Notes under the pieces: model-generated
The model's database searches: none
What the model saw: only the letters and a program-made list of their open reading frames with translations
Told to the model about the DNA's origin: nothing
Position numbers and translations under genes: made by a program
In this document: positions 1-8,998 of the stretch, in pieces
How the letters are laid out: each line of letters starts with the position of its first letter
How positions within the stretch are numbered: the first letter of the stretch is position 1
NCBI GenBank assembly: GCA_016931495.1
Contig: JAFGER010000087.1
Span: forward strand, 1 to 36,772
DNA length: 36,772 bases
From: Chlorobiaceae bacterium
Lineage (GTDB): Bacteria; Bacteroidota; Chlorobiia; Chlorobiales; Chlorobiaceae
Direction: 5' to 3'

Positions 1-92
1 GCTCGAAATCCTCACGTACTCCGTGTACGCTCCGGTTTCTGCGCTCCAGCCGCCTTGCAATCGGGCCGCTCATGACACTTTTTAGAGGTGCC
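1..92 (+). repeat. MITE-like ~140 bp element, right part, cut by the window edge
   Basis: This is the right-hand part of a dispersed inverted-repeat element. It ends at 79-92 with the terminal repeat TTTTTAGAGGTGCC, whose inverse GGCACCTCTAAAAA opens the copies at 24803 and 36671. Bases 1-54 are identical to the last 54 bases of the window. No coding capacity is seen, so it is probably non-autonomous. Its end abuts a broken gene tail. Confidence 0.85.
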
Positions 93-217
93 TTACATAC
101 CACATCGGCAGAGGCTTCTGCTCCATCGCCAGCGCGATTGGCAAACCCGACCTCGAATGGCTGGCACGCACTTACAAGGAGGAGCTTGACGGAATGCTCG
201 CCGCCATCATCTGCTGA
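86..217 (+). pseudogene. C-terminal fragment of an unidentified gene
   Basis: An open frame with coding-like composition runs from inside the repeat end and stops at TGA 215-217. It includes the stretch YHIGRGFCSIASAIGKPDLE followed by WLARTYKEELDGMLAAIIC. There is no start codon or ribosome binding site, because the repeat element ends at 92, directly ahead of it. I read it as the tail of a gene cut by that element or by a rearrangement; I do not recognise the family. It is followed by a good terminator at 327-350, consistent with a former gene end. Confidence 0.4.
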
Positions 218-326
218 GTCGCCACTGAACGGTACTCCTTCTCTCCAATGCCTGCAACCGATTAGTCAACAGACGATCCGACATTCTCAAAGCACACAAT
301 GATTATCTGGAGGCGCCAGCAATGCG

Positions 327-350
327 AAAACCCGGCGATTGCCGGGTTTT
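327..350 (+). terminator. Intrinsic terminator
   Basis: The stem AAAACCCGGC / GCCGGGTTTT encloses the loop GATT and ends in a T run on the plus strand. The A run on the left makes it usable on the minus strand too, where it would end the transcript of the small gene at 402-629. Confidence 0.8.
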
Positions 351-401
351 CATATAGTTTTGAGCGTATGGAAAAATTCCTCGAAGGCTCTCCCCTTCAG
401 C

Positions 402-629
402 TCAATCGTTCGAAGAGAATGGATCATGCAACTTATCTTCCAGACTGACATGCTCGGGAACCATGCCGGACTGCGCAACAGCGGCTCGCCGCTCTTTCAT
501 CATGGTATTGGCGAAAAACATACCAGCCCCGGCAACAAGCAGTCCCGACACTCCACAGGAAACAACGGCAACTCCAAGTGGAGGAAACATGAGCGCTCCT
601 CCGGTAACAGCAGCAGCTTCTTTAAGCAT
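402..629 (-). CDS. Small hydrophobic (membrane) protein, unknown function
   Basis: The product is 75 residues. The start is the ATG at 629 because GGGAG lies six bases before it; a longer frame to 671 has no such signal. Residues about 6-43 are strongly hydrophobic, rich in Gly, Ala and Val, and broken by a Pro-Pro pair near residue 16, which suggests one or two membrane passes. The tail from about residue 45 is charged and probably soluble. No known motif is recognised. It stands alone between a terminator on its 3' side and about 260 bp of non-coding DNA on its 5' side. That the gene is real is likely from the ribosome binding site and composition; its role is unknown. Confidence 0.6.
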   Translation of the reverse strand: MLKEAAAVTGGALMFPPLGVAVVSCGVSGLLVAGAGMFFANTMMKERRAAVAQSGMVPEHVSLEDKLHDPFSSND

Positions 630-891
630 AGTAACTCCCGTTTGTTGTGGATAACAATCTTCGGATAACAATAATTTTTAATATACAATCATTTCCCGAT
701 TATGCAGAATTCATCCCATCGCGAAGGTTACGCTTAAGCGACAAATCACTTTCCCCTCATCCCCACCCGCCTTTTTGAACAGCTCATCAAGCAAAGAAAA
801 AAGTCAGGAAAAGCTCAAATCACGGTAAACCTGTATTTTGGAACTATGCATTGCAACCATGTTCTGACAATAATCGAGAACTGATCAACCG

Positions 892-1584
892 ATGAAAAAG
901 ATCAACCCGACAGCATATCAGCGAATTGTCTTTTTCACCGGCGCAGGCATGTCCGCCGAAAGCGGCGTGCCGACCTACCGCGGTGCCGGAGGCATCTGGC
1001 GAGCGTACGATTTCGCGGAGTACGCCTGCCAGGAGGCGTTCGAGCGCAATCCGGAAAAGGTGCTGCGCTTTCACGAGCTGCGTCGTCAGGCGGTGCTCGA
1101 TTGCCAGCCCCACGCGGGGCACCGGGTGATTGCCGGAATGCCGGAAGCGTTCGTCGTCACGCAGAATATCGACGGGATGCACCAGCGGGCGGGCTCGGAG
1201 GGCGTCATCGAGCTGCACGGAAGTTTGTGGCGGTTGCGCTGCGAGCGGTGCGGTGCGGCGCGGGAGGATTACGGGCGGAAGTACGAAACGCTCCGCTGCG
1301 AGTGCGGCCATTGGCTGAGGCCGGCCATCACCTGGTTCGGCGACATGCTCGACGAGGCTGTCATGCGCAAGGCCTCGGAAATCATCGACTCCTGCGACCT
1401 GTTCATCGGCATCGGCACCTCGGGCACCGTGTGGCCCGCCGCCGGATTTCCGGAACTTGCCTGGCAAGCCGGAGCGCATTGCATCGAGATCAACCCCGAG
1501 CCGTCGGGCGAGGCCTGCTATCACCAGAGCATCCGGGGCAAGGCCGGAAGCGTGCTGCCGGAGCTGTTCGCGGCAGAACAATAA
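892..1584 (+). CDS. cobB: NAD-dependent protein deacylase, sirtuin family
   Basis: The product is a 230-residue cytoplasmic sirtuin that would remove acyl groups from lysines using NAD+. The NAD-binding signature GAGMSAESGVPTYRG is at residues 17-31, QNID at 91-94, and the catalytic His is 109 in ELHGS. Four zinc-type cysteines lie at 117, 120, 136 and 138. Length and motifs fit the bacterial CobB/SIRT5 class. One oddity is that the Tyr-x-x-Arg pair known in that class to bind succinyl or malonyl groups reads His61-Glu-Leu-Arg64, so acyl preference may differ. The start ATG follows an AT-rich leader with only a weak ribosome binding site. It converges on the DsrE-like gene, sharing a bidirectional terminator. 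Confidence 0.93.
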   Translation: MKKINPTAYQRIVFFTGAGMSAESGVPTYRGAGGIWRAYDFAEYACQEAFERNPEKVLRFHELRRQAVLDCQPHAGHRVIAGMPEAFVVTQNIDGMHQRAGSEGVIELHGSLWRLRCERCGAAREDYGRKYETLRCECGHWLRPAITWFGDMLDEAVMRKASEIIDSCDLFIGIGTSGTVWPAAGFPELAWQAGAHCIEINPEPSGEACYHQSIRGKAGSVLPELFAAEQ

Positions 1585-1588
1585 AAAA

Positions 1589-1632
1589 GGCGCCTCCCCT
1601 GTTCACGCAAAAAGCGGATCGGAGAAGGCGCC
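1589..1632. terminator. Bidirectional terminator between cobB and the DsrE-like gene
   Basis: The arms GGCGCCTCCCC and GGAGAAGGCGCC form a long stem just after the cobB stop. The A run at 1583-1588 gives a U tract for minus-strand transcripts, so it mainly serves the gene at 1660-2136. Confidence 0.7.
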
Positions 1633-1659
1633 CTGAATCGGGGAAAGGGCCGCGGAAGA

Positions 1660-2136
1660 TCAGTACGTCAGCAGCTTGATGCCGTCTTCAGCCAGTGCGG
1701 AGGCAACGGCGGCGGGGTTGGCCACGGTGACTCCGGCGATCAGATCGGAAGGCTGTTTGCCGGTGTTAGGCAGGAACAGCGGGCAAACCTCGACCTTGAC
1801 GCCCTTGGCGATCAGGCCCTTAAGCAGCATCTGGGGCGACTTGTTGGTCGGCTTGAACAACGTTTCCTTGCTGCCTTTCAAGGCAATTTTTCCAGCTTCG
1901 CCGCACAGCAGCACGCGAACGGATCGGCCCTGGTTGAGGGTCTGGGTTGACAGCACCATCGCCATCATCTGGGTCATGGAATCACCCGGGGTGACAATCA
2001 CAAACAGGCCTTTGTTGCTGCTCTGGGCGGCCACCGGCTGCGTTTCCGCCGAAGCGGTACCAACGGTCACGCCGAACGAAAAGAGGGTCGTCAGGACAAA
2101 AGCAAAAACAGCGATTGATTTTCTGAAGGCTGGCAT
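1660..2136 (-). CDS. Secreted DsrE/DsrF-like protein
   Basis: The product is 158 residues. Residues 1-30 form a signal peptide: a basic start, a hydrophobic core and an A-S-A-like cleavage site. The mature part has a DsrE-like alpha/beta fold pattern: strand LFVIVTP at 44-50, a helix rich in Met, a second strand ending in LLCG with Cys78, and Cys118 in VEVCPL. DsrE-family proteins carry sulfur on a cysteine; here Cys78 or Cys118 could do so in the periplasm, which would suit a sulfur oxidiser. That role is inference, since the usual cytoplasmic DsrEFH partners are absent. It is transcribed alone, divergent from the K+ channel gene and ending at the shared terminator. Confidence 0.75.
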   Translation of the reverse strand: MPAFRKSIAVFAFVLTTLFSFGVTVGTASAETQPVAAQSSNKGLFVIVTPGDSMTQMMAMVLSTQTLNQGRSVRVLLCGEAGKIALKGSKETLFKPTNKSPQMLLKGLIAKGVKVEVCPLFLPNTGKQPSDLIAGVTVANPAAVASALAEDGIKLLTY

Positions 2137-2413
2137 AAAATACGCTCCTGTTTCAAGAGTTGGATGAAATTAACGGCATTAAAGTAACACTCAACGCCAC
2201 GAATACCGCAATCGTTCGCATATATTTTTCAATGCCGGCAACATGTCCGGCAACGAGCCTCCCCTTCCGGCAATCCCGAGAATTTCGGCAAGTCCGCCCG
2301 GCGCGACGGAACTCCCCGGTTTCAGATACAGAGACGGCTGTTGTATATTTTTCCTTGACCGTCCGCCCGGCCATTGGCTCTGTTCTGGCCGAAACAAGAA
2401 ACGACGCCCCGAC

Positions 2414-3232
2414 ATGACACAGCGAAAGAACCTGCGGCAGCAACTTCACCATATCATCTTCGACTACGACACCCTTCCTGCAAAAGCGTTCGATCTGGTG
2501 CTGATTGCGGCCATCCTGCTCAGCGTCACCGTGGTGATGCTCGATACGGTCAGCGCCATTCACAAAGCGCATGGCGATTTGCTGTATGCCTTCGAGTGGT
2601 TTTTCACGATTCTTTTCACCATTGAATATCTGCTGAGGATTTACGCTTCCGATTCAAGAAGACAATACCTCTTCAGCTTTTACGGCATCATCGACCTCCT
2701 GGCCATTCTGCCGACCTATTTCAGCATCTTTTTCCCCGGCACGCAATACCTGCTCGTCATCCGCTTTTTCCGGGTGCTCAGAATTTTCCGGCTGCTCAAG
2801 CTGGTCAAGTTCGTCAAGGAAGCCGAGTTCGTGAAAGCCTCGATCATCGCTTCAAGCCGTAAAATCGTCTTCTTCCTGTTTTTCGTGATGGTGACGGTCA
2901 GCATCATCGGCGCGCTCATGTATCTCATCGAAGGCGAGAAGAACGGTTTTTCAAGCATTCCGAAAGGGGTCTATTGGGCGATTGTCACCATCACGACGGT
3001 CGGTTACGGCGACATCTACCCCCAGACCGTGCTCGGGCGCACCCTTGCCTCCATCCTCATGATTGTCGGCTACAGCATCATTGCCGTTCCCACCGGCATC
3101 GTCAGCGCCGAAATGGCCGCCATGCACGAAAAAATGGAGGCCGACCGCAAGCCTGCCCAATCGTGCTGCCGGAGTATCGGGCACGACCCTGATGCCCGTT
3201 TCTGCAAAGTCTGCGGACGCCCTCTTGACTGA
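2414..3232 (+). CDS. Voltage-gated potassium channel with C-terminal zinc ribbon
   Basis: The product is 272 residues from the ATG at 2414; a longer frame upstream is unlikely because its peptide is not channel-like. It has the six-helix voltage-gated layout: S1 near residues 25-45, S2 near 57-77, S3 near 88-108, S4 near 113-133 with repeated Arg/Lys, and S5 near 150-171. The pore loop carries the selectivity filter TVGYGD at 195-200, and S6 lies near 208-232. The tail ends in a Cys-rich ribbon (Cys251, Cys252, Cys264, Cys267). The tail may tune gating by metal or redox state; this is inference. It is divergent from the DsrE-like gene across a 277 bp spacer that should hold both promoters. 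Confidence 0.92.
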   Translation: MTQRKNLRQQLHHIIFDYDTLPAKAFDLVLIAAILLSVTVVMLDTVSAIHKAHGDLLYAFEWFFTILFTIEYLLRIYASDSRRQYLFSFYGIIDLLAILPTYFSIFFPGTQYLLVIRFFRVLRIFRLLKLVKFVKEAEFVKASIIASSRKIVFFLFFVMVTVSIIGALMYLIEGEKNGFSSIPKGVYWAIVTITTVGYGDIYPQTVLGRTLASILMIVGYSIIAVPTGIVSAEMAAMHEKMEADRKPAQSCCRSIGHDPDARFCKVCGRPLD

Positions 3233-3678
3233 GATTGCGCCCCTGGCTTGCTCCCGCCACACCGCACGCTGGAAAGGCTGAACTGGCCAGCCTTGATCGA
3301 TCCTCACCTTGACTGATTCACCGTTCCGGATCGGGCTGGCTCCTTGTCGGTGAAGCATTGCAGAGCGGTCTCGGCGATGGTTCTTTGCGTCCTGATGCTG
3401 ACGGAGTGGCGACAGCATCTCTCGCGTATTCTGGAAAAGGCCGAGAAGCCGCTCGCCCCAACAGGAACAACAGGTGTACGGTACGCTGTTGCGCCGTTTG
3501 CTGGTCATTTGAAAATATCCGGCAGGTTTTCCCGATAAACATGCTAAATTCCGCCTTTTGCGCACCTCGATCCCGCGTTCCGGCCGCCAGACGCCCCGGA
3601 ACGTCTGCCGCGCTACCGGTTATTCGGTCGCGGGCAGAGCGTGCTGACACCGTGATCTTTTCACCCATTCCATCCGCC
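3233..3678. other. Intergenic region without a supported gene
   Basis: These 446 bases lie between the K+ channel and helicase genes. The helicase frame stays open upstream to 3358, but that extension has no helicase similarity. An AT-rich patch around 3508-3548 is the likeliest promoter area for the helicase. No repeat or RNA gene was recognised. Confidence 0.5.
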
Positions 3679-4947
3679 ATGACGTTCTCCTCACTCGGCC
3701 TTATCGATCCGCTCCTCAAAGCTCTTGACGAAGAGGGATACAGCTCCCCCACACCCATTCAGGCCGAAGCGATTCCCCTGCTGCTCGATGGTAACGACCT
3801 GCTCGGCTGCGCCCAGACCGGCACGGGCAAAACCGCCGCGTTCGCACTGCCGATTCTGCAACTCCTGCTTCAGGAGCAGGAGCACGGACGCAAACGGAAG
3901 ATTCGCTGCCTGGTGCTCACGCCGACGCGAGAGCTTGCCCTGCAGATCGGCGAGAGCTTCGAGGCTTACGGACGCCACACCGGCCTGAAAAGCACGGTGA
4001 TTTTCGGCGGCGTCAACCAGAACCCGCAGACCAGAACGCTTGCGGGCGGCGTGGACATCCTCGTGGCAACGCCCGGCCGCCTGCTCGACCTGATGGGCCA
4101 GGAGCACCTGCATTTGCGCGACATCGAGTTTTTCGTGCTCGACGAGGCCGACCGGATGCTCGACATGGGCTTCATCCACGATGTCAAAAGGGTGCTTTCG
4201 GCCCTGCCGAAGAAAAAGCAGTCGCTCTTTTTCTCGGCCACCATGCCCCCGGCTATCGTCAAACTCGCCGCATCGATTTTGCACCAGCCGAAAACGGTGA
4301 CCGTCACGCCGGTTTCATCGACCGCCGAAATCATCAACCAGCACGTCCTGTTCGTTGACCGGGAAAACAAAAACAGCCTCCTGGCGCATCTGCTGCAAAA
4401 CCGCGACATTGCATCGGTTCTGGCCTTCACCCGCACCAAACACGGCGCGGACAAGGTGGCCCGGTTTCTGACGCACAAGAATATCAAGGCCGAAGCCATT
4501 CACGGCAACAAATCGCAGAACGCCCGGCAGCGGGCGCTCGGCAACTTCAAAAGCGGCGAGACCCGCGTGCTGGTCGCCACCGACATCGCCGCAAGAGGGA
4601 TCGATGTGGACGACCTCGAATACGTCATCAACATCGACCTGCCCAACGTCGCCGAAACCTACGTCCACCGCATCGGGCGAACGGGACGAGCCGGAAACCG
4701 CGGCACGGCCTACTCCTTCTGCAACGCCGAAGAGAAAGAGTACCTGCGCGACATCGAAAAACTGATCGACAAATCGATTACGGTCATCGACGACCATCCG
4801 TATCCGATGATGAATTTTGAGGTGGAAGCGCCGCAGCCCGTTCCGGCAAAAAAAGGCAACACCGGCCATCAGCAGCCCAAACCGAAGCAGCAACCAGCCG
4901 CGAAACGCTCAGCCCGTTCCGGCCGCCCGCCGAAAAAGCGGGGCTGA
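3679..4947 (+). CDS. rhlE: DEAD-box ATP-dependent RNA helicase, RhlE type
   Basis: The product is 422 residues from the ATG at 3679, where the typical short N-terminus before the Q motif begins (Phe3, PTPIQ 24-28). Motif I AQTGTGKT is at 45-52, PTREL at 82-86, TPGR at 131-134, DEAD at 155-158, SAT at 186-188, and the C-terminal HRIGRTGR at 330-337. The last 45 residues are a Lys/Pro/Gln-rich basic tail that probably binds RNA. It would unwind short RNA duplexes in ribosome assembly or decay. The RhlE subgroup is the best fit from length and tail, but DEAD-box subfamilies are hard to separate by eye. Confidence 0.9.
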   Translation: MTFSSLGLIDPLLKALDEEGYSSPTPIQAEAIPLLLDGNDLLGCAQTGTGKTAAFALPILQLLLQEQEHGRKRKIRCLVLTPTRELALQIGESFEAYGRHTGLKSTVIFGGVNQNPQTRTLAGGVDILVATPGRLLDLMGQEHLHLRDIEFFVLDEADRMLDMGFIHDVKRVLSALPKKKQSLFFSATMPPAIVKLAASILHQPKTVTVTPVSSTAEIINQHVLFVDRENKNSLLAHLLQNRDIASVLAFTRTKHGADKVARFLTHKNIKAEAIHGNKSQNARQRALGNFKSGETRVLVATDIAARGIDVDDLEYVINIDLPNVAETYVHRIGRTGRAGNRGTAYSFCNAEEKEYLRDIEKLIDKSITVIDDHPYPMMNFEVEAPQPVPAKKGNTGHQQPKPKQQPAAKRSARSGRPPKKRG

Positions 4948-4984
4948 AACTCAGCGGAGATGAAGGGTTGCTGAACGTAAAAAA

Positions 4985-5014
4985 CCGGGAGGCTGATGGA
5001 AAACAGCCTCCCGG
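4985..5014 (-). terminator. Terminator of the acyltransferase gene
   Basis: The stem CCGGGAGGCTG / CAGCCTCCCGG has the loop ATGGAAAA. The A run at 4979-4984 becomes a U tract on the minus strand, about 70 bases past the stop of the 5082-7139 gene. It may also stop helicase transcripts. Confidence 0.8.
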
Positions 5015-5081
5015 CTGAAGGCATGTTGTATCTGTGACCTATGTTCTATAGAAGCAAACAAAGCGACGATATTCAGGCCTT

Positions 5082-7139
5082 TCAGTTTGCTGATATTTTT
5101 CGCCCCTCTGACTGGTCGTTTGCCATTTCCCTGAATACCTCATCGAAAACCGGAGCGACATACAGAGCGCCATCAGTGGATAGATGATCATCGTCACGAT
5201 AGAGCAACTTTCCATTGGCCATGATCCGCCCCCTACCATTTTCATCAAACATCAGCTTTTCTGGACGAACCAGGGTAACGTTTGGCAAATTATCGAGTTC
5301 CTCAAGAATAGCATTCGCCTCTTTCTGGCGTTCATTGTATTCCGCAATAGATGGACGAAACTCTGTTCTTTTTGTGAAGAATGGAAATATGGTTTGCATC
5401 ATATAGACACGAGGCACATCATAACCGATCTCTGGCACATCGCTAACAAGAATGACTTTACGGTTCATGGCCAGCAGAGCATTGATGGTTCTCGTCAGAC
5501 CTACATTCATGATTAACGCATTAGACCTTTTTTTAGAATACTGACCTCTTGCGTCAGCAAGAATGATGCTCATTGAATCTTCGCTTTTTGTTGTCCAATG
5601 TCCCTGAATGTAGGAGCCCCATCTTGCTATAAGGATTATCGTTTGTATTTCTTGTCTATTTTGGATAAATGTTAGCACGTCCTCGTTGTGTGCGGATTCA
5701 TTAAAACCATTATCATTTGATGAAATAATAGAAACTCCTTGGAAAAATGGGGTAGATGATACCGTAATAATATACCCCGCTGTTCCTGATTGCATTGCTT
5801 GTCGTTCTAATGCAGGAATCAATGCACGCGCATGTGAATCACCAACCAGCGCAAACGTGGGCATTATGCCATCTTTTCCGACTACAGGAAGAGTTATGCT
5901 TTCTCCTATCTCCTTTGTCTTTTCTTCCCACTTTCCATGCAAATCCCATATTGGATCATTCTTAGCCCGATCAATTACATCTGTTATTTCAGGATAAAAT
6001 CGATCAATTCTTCCCGGCATACCATTCCGCAAATGAACCACACCACCCAACCCAACCGCAACAACCATCACAACGCCAGCAACAGCAAACAGTCGTTTCC
6101 TTTCCGGCAACAGCATCTGTTTGCCCCTGAACGGTTGTTCAATGAATTTCCAAGAGAAAGTGGCGAGAAGCAACGAAGCGAGAATAATAGCTGCACTATC
6201 GAGGCCATTAAAAGGCCTGAACATCAGATATTTTGCAAACACTACAAGCGGCCAGTGCCAGAGGTAAAGCGAATAGGAAATCAGACCGATAAAAGCCAGA
6301 GGACGCGCTGTAAGCAATCTTTGTGCAATACGTGTACCCCCCCCCATGCCGCTATAAATAATGAAGCCTGAGCCCATTACTGGAATCAGGGCACTCGCTC
6401 CCGGAAAAGGAGTGGCTTCCGTATAAAAGAAAATACTGAAGAGAATAAACGCAAGACCTGAAAGGGTCAATACATTTCTTTGCCAATCCTTTGAAAGATC
6501 AGGCAATGCTCCAAGAGCAAGCATTGAACCAACCATCAATTCCCAAGCTCTTGTCGGCACAAGGTAGAAGGTTGCGCCAGGATGATGGGCAACGCCATAA
6601 ATGCTTGCAACCAAGGAAATGATGAAAGCGGCCATGACCCAAAGCAGATATTGCCCCTTCAGATAGCGGTGGATGAACGCAAGCGCAAGTGGAAAGATAA
6701 TGTAAAACTGCTCTTCAACAGCCAGCGACCACGTATGAAGCAAAGGCTTCTGCAAGGATGGTGCTGCAAAGTATCCCGACTCACGCCAGAAGAGAATGTT
6801 CGAGCTGAAGAGTGTTGTTGCTGCGATGCTCTGGCCAAGATCCTTGAAAGCGTTTGCATCGAAGAGGTAGGCTCCTGCAGCGAGGACGAAGGCAATCACC
6901 GGAAACAGCGCCGGAAAAATTCTCCTGATTCTGCGCTCATAGAAACGCGCAATGGAAAACTTTTCAGCCTTGATCTCTTTAAGGATGATCGAGGTAATGA
7001 GATACCCCGAAATCACGAAAAAGACATCGACGCCAACAAACCCACCGGTAAAACCTGGAACTTCGGTGTGGAAGAAAAGGACAGCAAGCACGGCAATGGC
7101 TCTGAGGCCATCGATATCAGCACGATAGTTGAGTTCCAT
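5082..7139 (-). CDS. Acyltransferase-3 / SGNH O-acetyltransferase (OafA-like)
   Basis: The product is 685 residues with two domains. Residues 1-370 are an integral-membrane acyltransferase-3 domain of about ten helices, with the N-terminal motif DGLRAIAVLAVLFFH (catalytic-type His24) and HTWSLAVEEQFY at 135-146. Residues 420-685 are a periplasmic SGNH hydrolase-like domain with GDSH at 433-436 and a late DDDHLS block. Such fusions move acetyl groups across the membrane onto lipopolysaccharide O-antigen, exopolysaccharide or peptidoglycan. The gene is clearly AT-richer than its neighbours and stands alone, which suggests horizontal acquisition. A run of nine G on the coding strand at codons 265-268 lies mid-frame and could slip, switching the protein off. 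Confidence 0.93.
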   Translation of the reverse strand: MELNYRADIDGLRAIAVLAVLFFHTEVPGFTGGFVGVDVFFVISGYLITSIILKEIKAEKFSIARFYERRIRRIFPALFPVIAFVLAAGAYLFDANAFKDLGQSIAATTLFSSNILFWRESGYFAAPSLQKPLLHTWSLAVEEQFYIIFPLALAFIHRYLKGQYLLWVMAAFIISLVASIYGVAHHPGATFYLVPTRAWELMVGSMLALGALPDLSKDWQRNVLTLSGLAFILFSIFFYTEATPFPGASALIPVMGSGFIIYSGMGGGTRIAQRLLTARPLAFIGLISYSLYLWHWPLVVFAKYLMFRPFNGLDSAAIILASLLLATFSWKFIEQPFRGKQMLLPERKRLFAVAGVVMVVAVGLGGVVHLRNGMPGRIDRFYPEITDVIDRAKNDPIWDLHGKWEEKTKEIGESITLPVVGKDGIMPTFALVGDSHARALIPALERQAMQSGTAGYIITVSSTPFFQGVSIISSNDNGFNESAHNEDVLTFIQNRQEIQTIILIARWGSYIQGHWTTKSEDSMSIILADARGQYSKKRSNALIMNVGLTRTINALLAMNRKVILVSDVPEIGYDVPRVYMMQTIFPFFTKRTEFRPSIAEYNERQKEANAILEELDNLPNVTLVRPEKLMFDENGRGRIMANGKLLYRDDDHLSTDGALYVAPVFDEVFREMANDQSEGRKISAN
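6337..6345 (-). repeat. Homopolymer G9 tract inside the acyltransferase gene
   Basis: There are nine consecutive C on the plus strand (G on the coding strand), encoding Met265-Gly-Gly-Gly268. Loss or gain of one base would frameshift the protein in its membrane domain. It stands out as an uninterrupted G tract in an otherwise AT-rich gene. Confidence 0.95.
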
Positions 7140-7309
7140 AAGAAAAACAGCAAATAACTACATTTAATTACGCAACACCGCCTTCAATATAGTTTTCAGA
7201 ATGAAATAAGGCGCATCTTAAAAGAAAAAAAACCGTGTATCAGTCCTGCCTGGACCGCTCAGATGATAACGCAGCCCATCACCAATCGCTTTGAGCAGAG
7301 CAAAAAAAA

Positions 7310-7343
7310 AGCCGGGAGTCTGCCCTGCGGCCTCCTCCCGGCT
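7310..7343 (-). terminator. Terminator of the sqr gene
   Basis: The stem AGCCGGGAG / CTCCCGGCT is followed, in minus-strand sense, by a U tract from the A run at 7302-7310. It lies 24 bases past the stop of the gene at 7367. Confidence 0.88.
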
Positions 7344-7366
7344 GAATGTTCATTTCGTGAGAAACC

Positions 7367-8593
7367 TTACCCCACATGCTTGCCGGCCATGACGAGGGTT
7401 GGCGGCATGCCGAGGTGTTTGCCGTCGAGCAGGACGTTCCAGTAGAGCGGCTCGAAGGCGAGCTTGCCCAGCCAGTTCGCCTTGGTCTCCTGAAGCAGCG
7501 TGAATGGCCCCAGCTTCGGCATCGGGAACTTGCCCGGCAGCGGCTCGATCTTGTAGTTGAAGTCGATGAGCGACGAGGTACCCTTTGAATAGACGATGAA
7601 ACAGGTCGAGTGGCCATCGTAAATCTCTTCGGGCTTGGCGCCGTAAATCTCGGCCATGATGTTGAACACCACCACATCCGCCTCGTAGTGAGCCACCGAA
7701 CCGGCCTTCGAGGTCGGCACGTTGGTGGCGTCGCCGATGACATAGACGCCGTCGTGCTTCAGCGCCTTCAGCGTGTTGTGGTGCGTCGGCACGTAACCGA
7801 TGCCGTCATCCATTTTCGACTTGCTGATCACCGGATCGCCGATGGTGGTCGGCACGCTCACCAGAAGATCGAACTTGACCTTGTCGCCCTGCACCGACTC
7901 GATGAACTTCTCCTTGCCATCAACGCGATTCAGCTCGAAGCTTGTCGTGATCTTGATGTTCTTCTCTTTGGCGGCCTGGTTAAACACCGCGGCGGCTTTC
8001 GGCTTGGTGAAAGCCATCGGCAGCGGCGTCACCAGCTCGATTTCGGTCTTGTTGCGGATGCCCCGCTTTTTGGTGTACCAGTCGGCCATAAAGACGAACT
8101 CGATGGGCGCAACCGGGCACTTGATCGGCATTTCGGCGATGTTCATCACAATCTTGCCGCCATCGAACTCCTTGAGCTTCTGGCGGAGCTTGTCGGCCAT
8201 GTCGATAGTATAGAAGGTGAACGCGTTCTTGCCCCAGGCGTCGAGAAGGCCGTCGTTCTCTTCGGGATTGATGCGGCAGCCGGTGCTGATAATGAGGAAG
8301 TCGTAGCTGAAGGAGCGGTTTTTGGTCTTGACCTCTTTCTTTTCGGGATCGATTTGGGTGATTTCGTCAATCACGAAATTGATGCCGCCGGTGATGTACT
8401 TTTTCCTGGACTTGGTCAGGGTGCTGGACTTCTGGATGCCGAACGGCACGAACAAGAGCCCGGGCTGATAAATGTGGTTGTCATCGCGGTCGATTACGGT
8501 AATCTCCCAATCCGAGGGCAGATGGCGTCTCAGATTGTTCGAGACGATCGTCCCGGCGGTACCCGCCCCCAATACGACAATTTTTTTCGACAT
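7367..8593 (-). CDS. sqr: Sulfide:quinone oxidoreductase family flavoprotein
   Basis: The product is 408 residues. The ATG at 8593 was chosen because GGAGG lies about ten bases ahead and the FAD-binding strand starts at once (VVLGAGTAG, residues 6-14). The second nucleotide-binding block, VYVIGDATNVP, is at 283-293. Three cysteines at 106 (STGC), 159 (IKCPVAP) and 331 (HSTCF) match the three-Cys pattern of SQRs, where two carry the sulfur chain. It would oxidise sulfide to sulfur or polysulfide at the periplasmic face and reduce membrane quinone. Green sulfur bacteria have several SQR types and I cannot assign this one to a subtype with certainty. It is a single gene with its own AT-rich upstream region and terminator, in the same direction as the sox operon. 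Confidence 0.9.
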   Translation of the reverse strand: MSKKIVVLGAGTAGTIVSNNLRRHLPSDWEITVIDRDDNHIYQPGLLFVPFGIQKSSTLTKSRKKYITGGINFVIDEITQIDPEKKEVKTKNRSFSYDFLIISTGCRINPEENDGLLDAWGKNAFTFYTIDMADKLRQKLKEFDGGKIVMNIAEMPIKCPVAPIEFVFMADWYTKKRGIRNKTEIELVTPLPMAFTKPKAAAVFNQAAKEKNIKITTSFELNRVDGKEKFIESVQGDKVKFDLLVSVPTTIGDPVISKSKMDDGIGYVPTHHNTLKALKHDGVYVIGDATNVPTSKAGSVAHYEADVVVFNIMAEIYGAKPEEIYDGHSTCFIVYSKGTSSLIDFNYKIEPLPGKFPMPKLGPFTLLQETKANWLGKLAFEPLYWNVLLDGKHLGMPPTLVMAGKHVG

Positions 8594-8740
8594 ACTCCAG
8601 CCTCCAGCGCTGTTCTGTTTTTTGTTGCAATAGACAAGATTCAAGACGGTGCAGCCGCAACCCGTTCAAAAAAGATGCGATAGCTCCGGTACTCCCCGCT
8701 TCCGCCTGACGGCGCCCGGCGCGCCTCCGGAAGCTTAACT

Positions 8741-8783
8741 ATATAACCATATCGTTGAATAATTTAATTAATATATCATTCAA
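8741..8783 (-). promoter_or_regulatory. AT-rich inverted repeat upstream of sqr
   Basis: TTGAAT (8755-8760) and ATTCAA (8778-8783) are inverted around a central TTAATTAA, preceded by ATATAACC at 8741-8748. The area is 150-190 bases ahead of the sqr start in otherwise GC-rich DNA. ATATAACC followed by AATTAATATA also occurs ahead of soxJ (15500-15543). A shared operator or promoter is possible but not shown. Confidence 0.4.
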
Positions 8784-8998
8784 TAATTATAATTACAAGC
8801 AAAGGAGCAGCCATAAAGCCTTGTATGGCAAGATTTTTTCAGGGAACGTCCGAAAAGTTCCGTGCGTACGGTGTTTTTCTTCGATGCTGATCCGCCACTT
8901 CCCCGCCCTTGCTCATTATGCCAGGCATCGAAGCCCCGGGCAGCACGTCACGAAAATCCGCTGAAACGCGATAGCGTGGCTGGAGAGCCGGAAAACAG

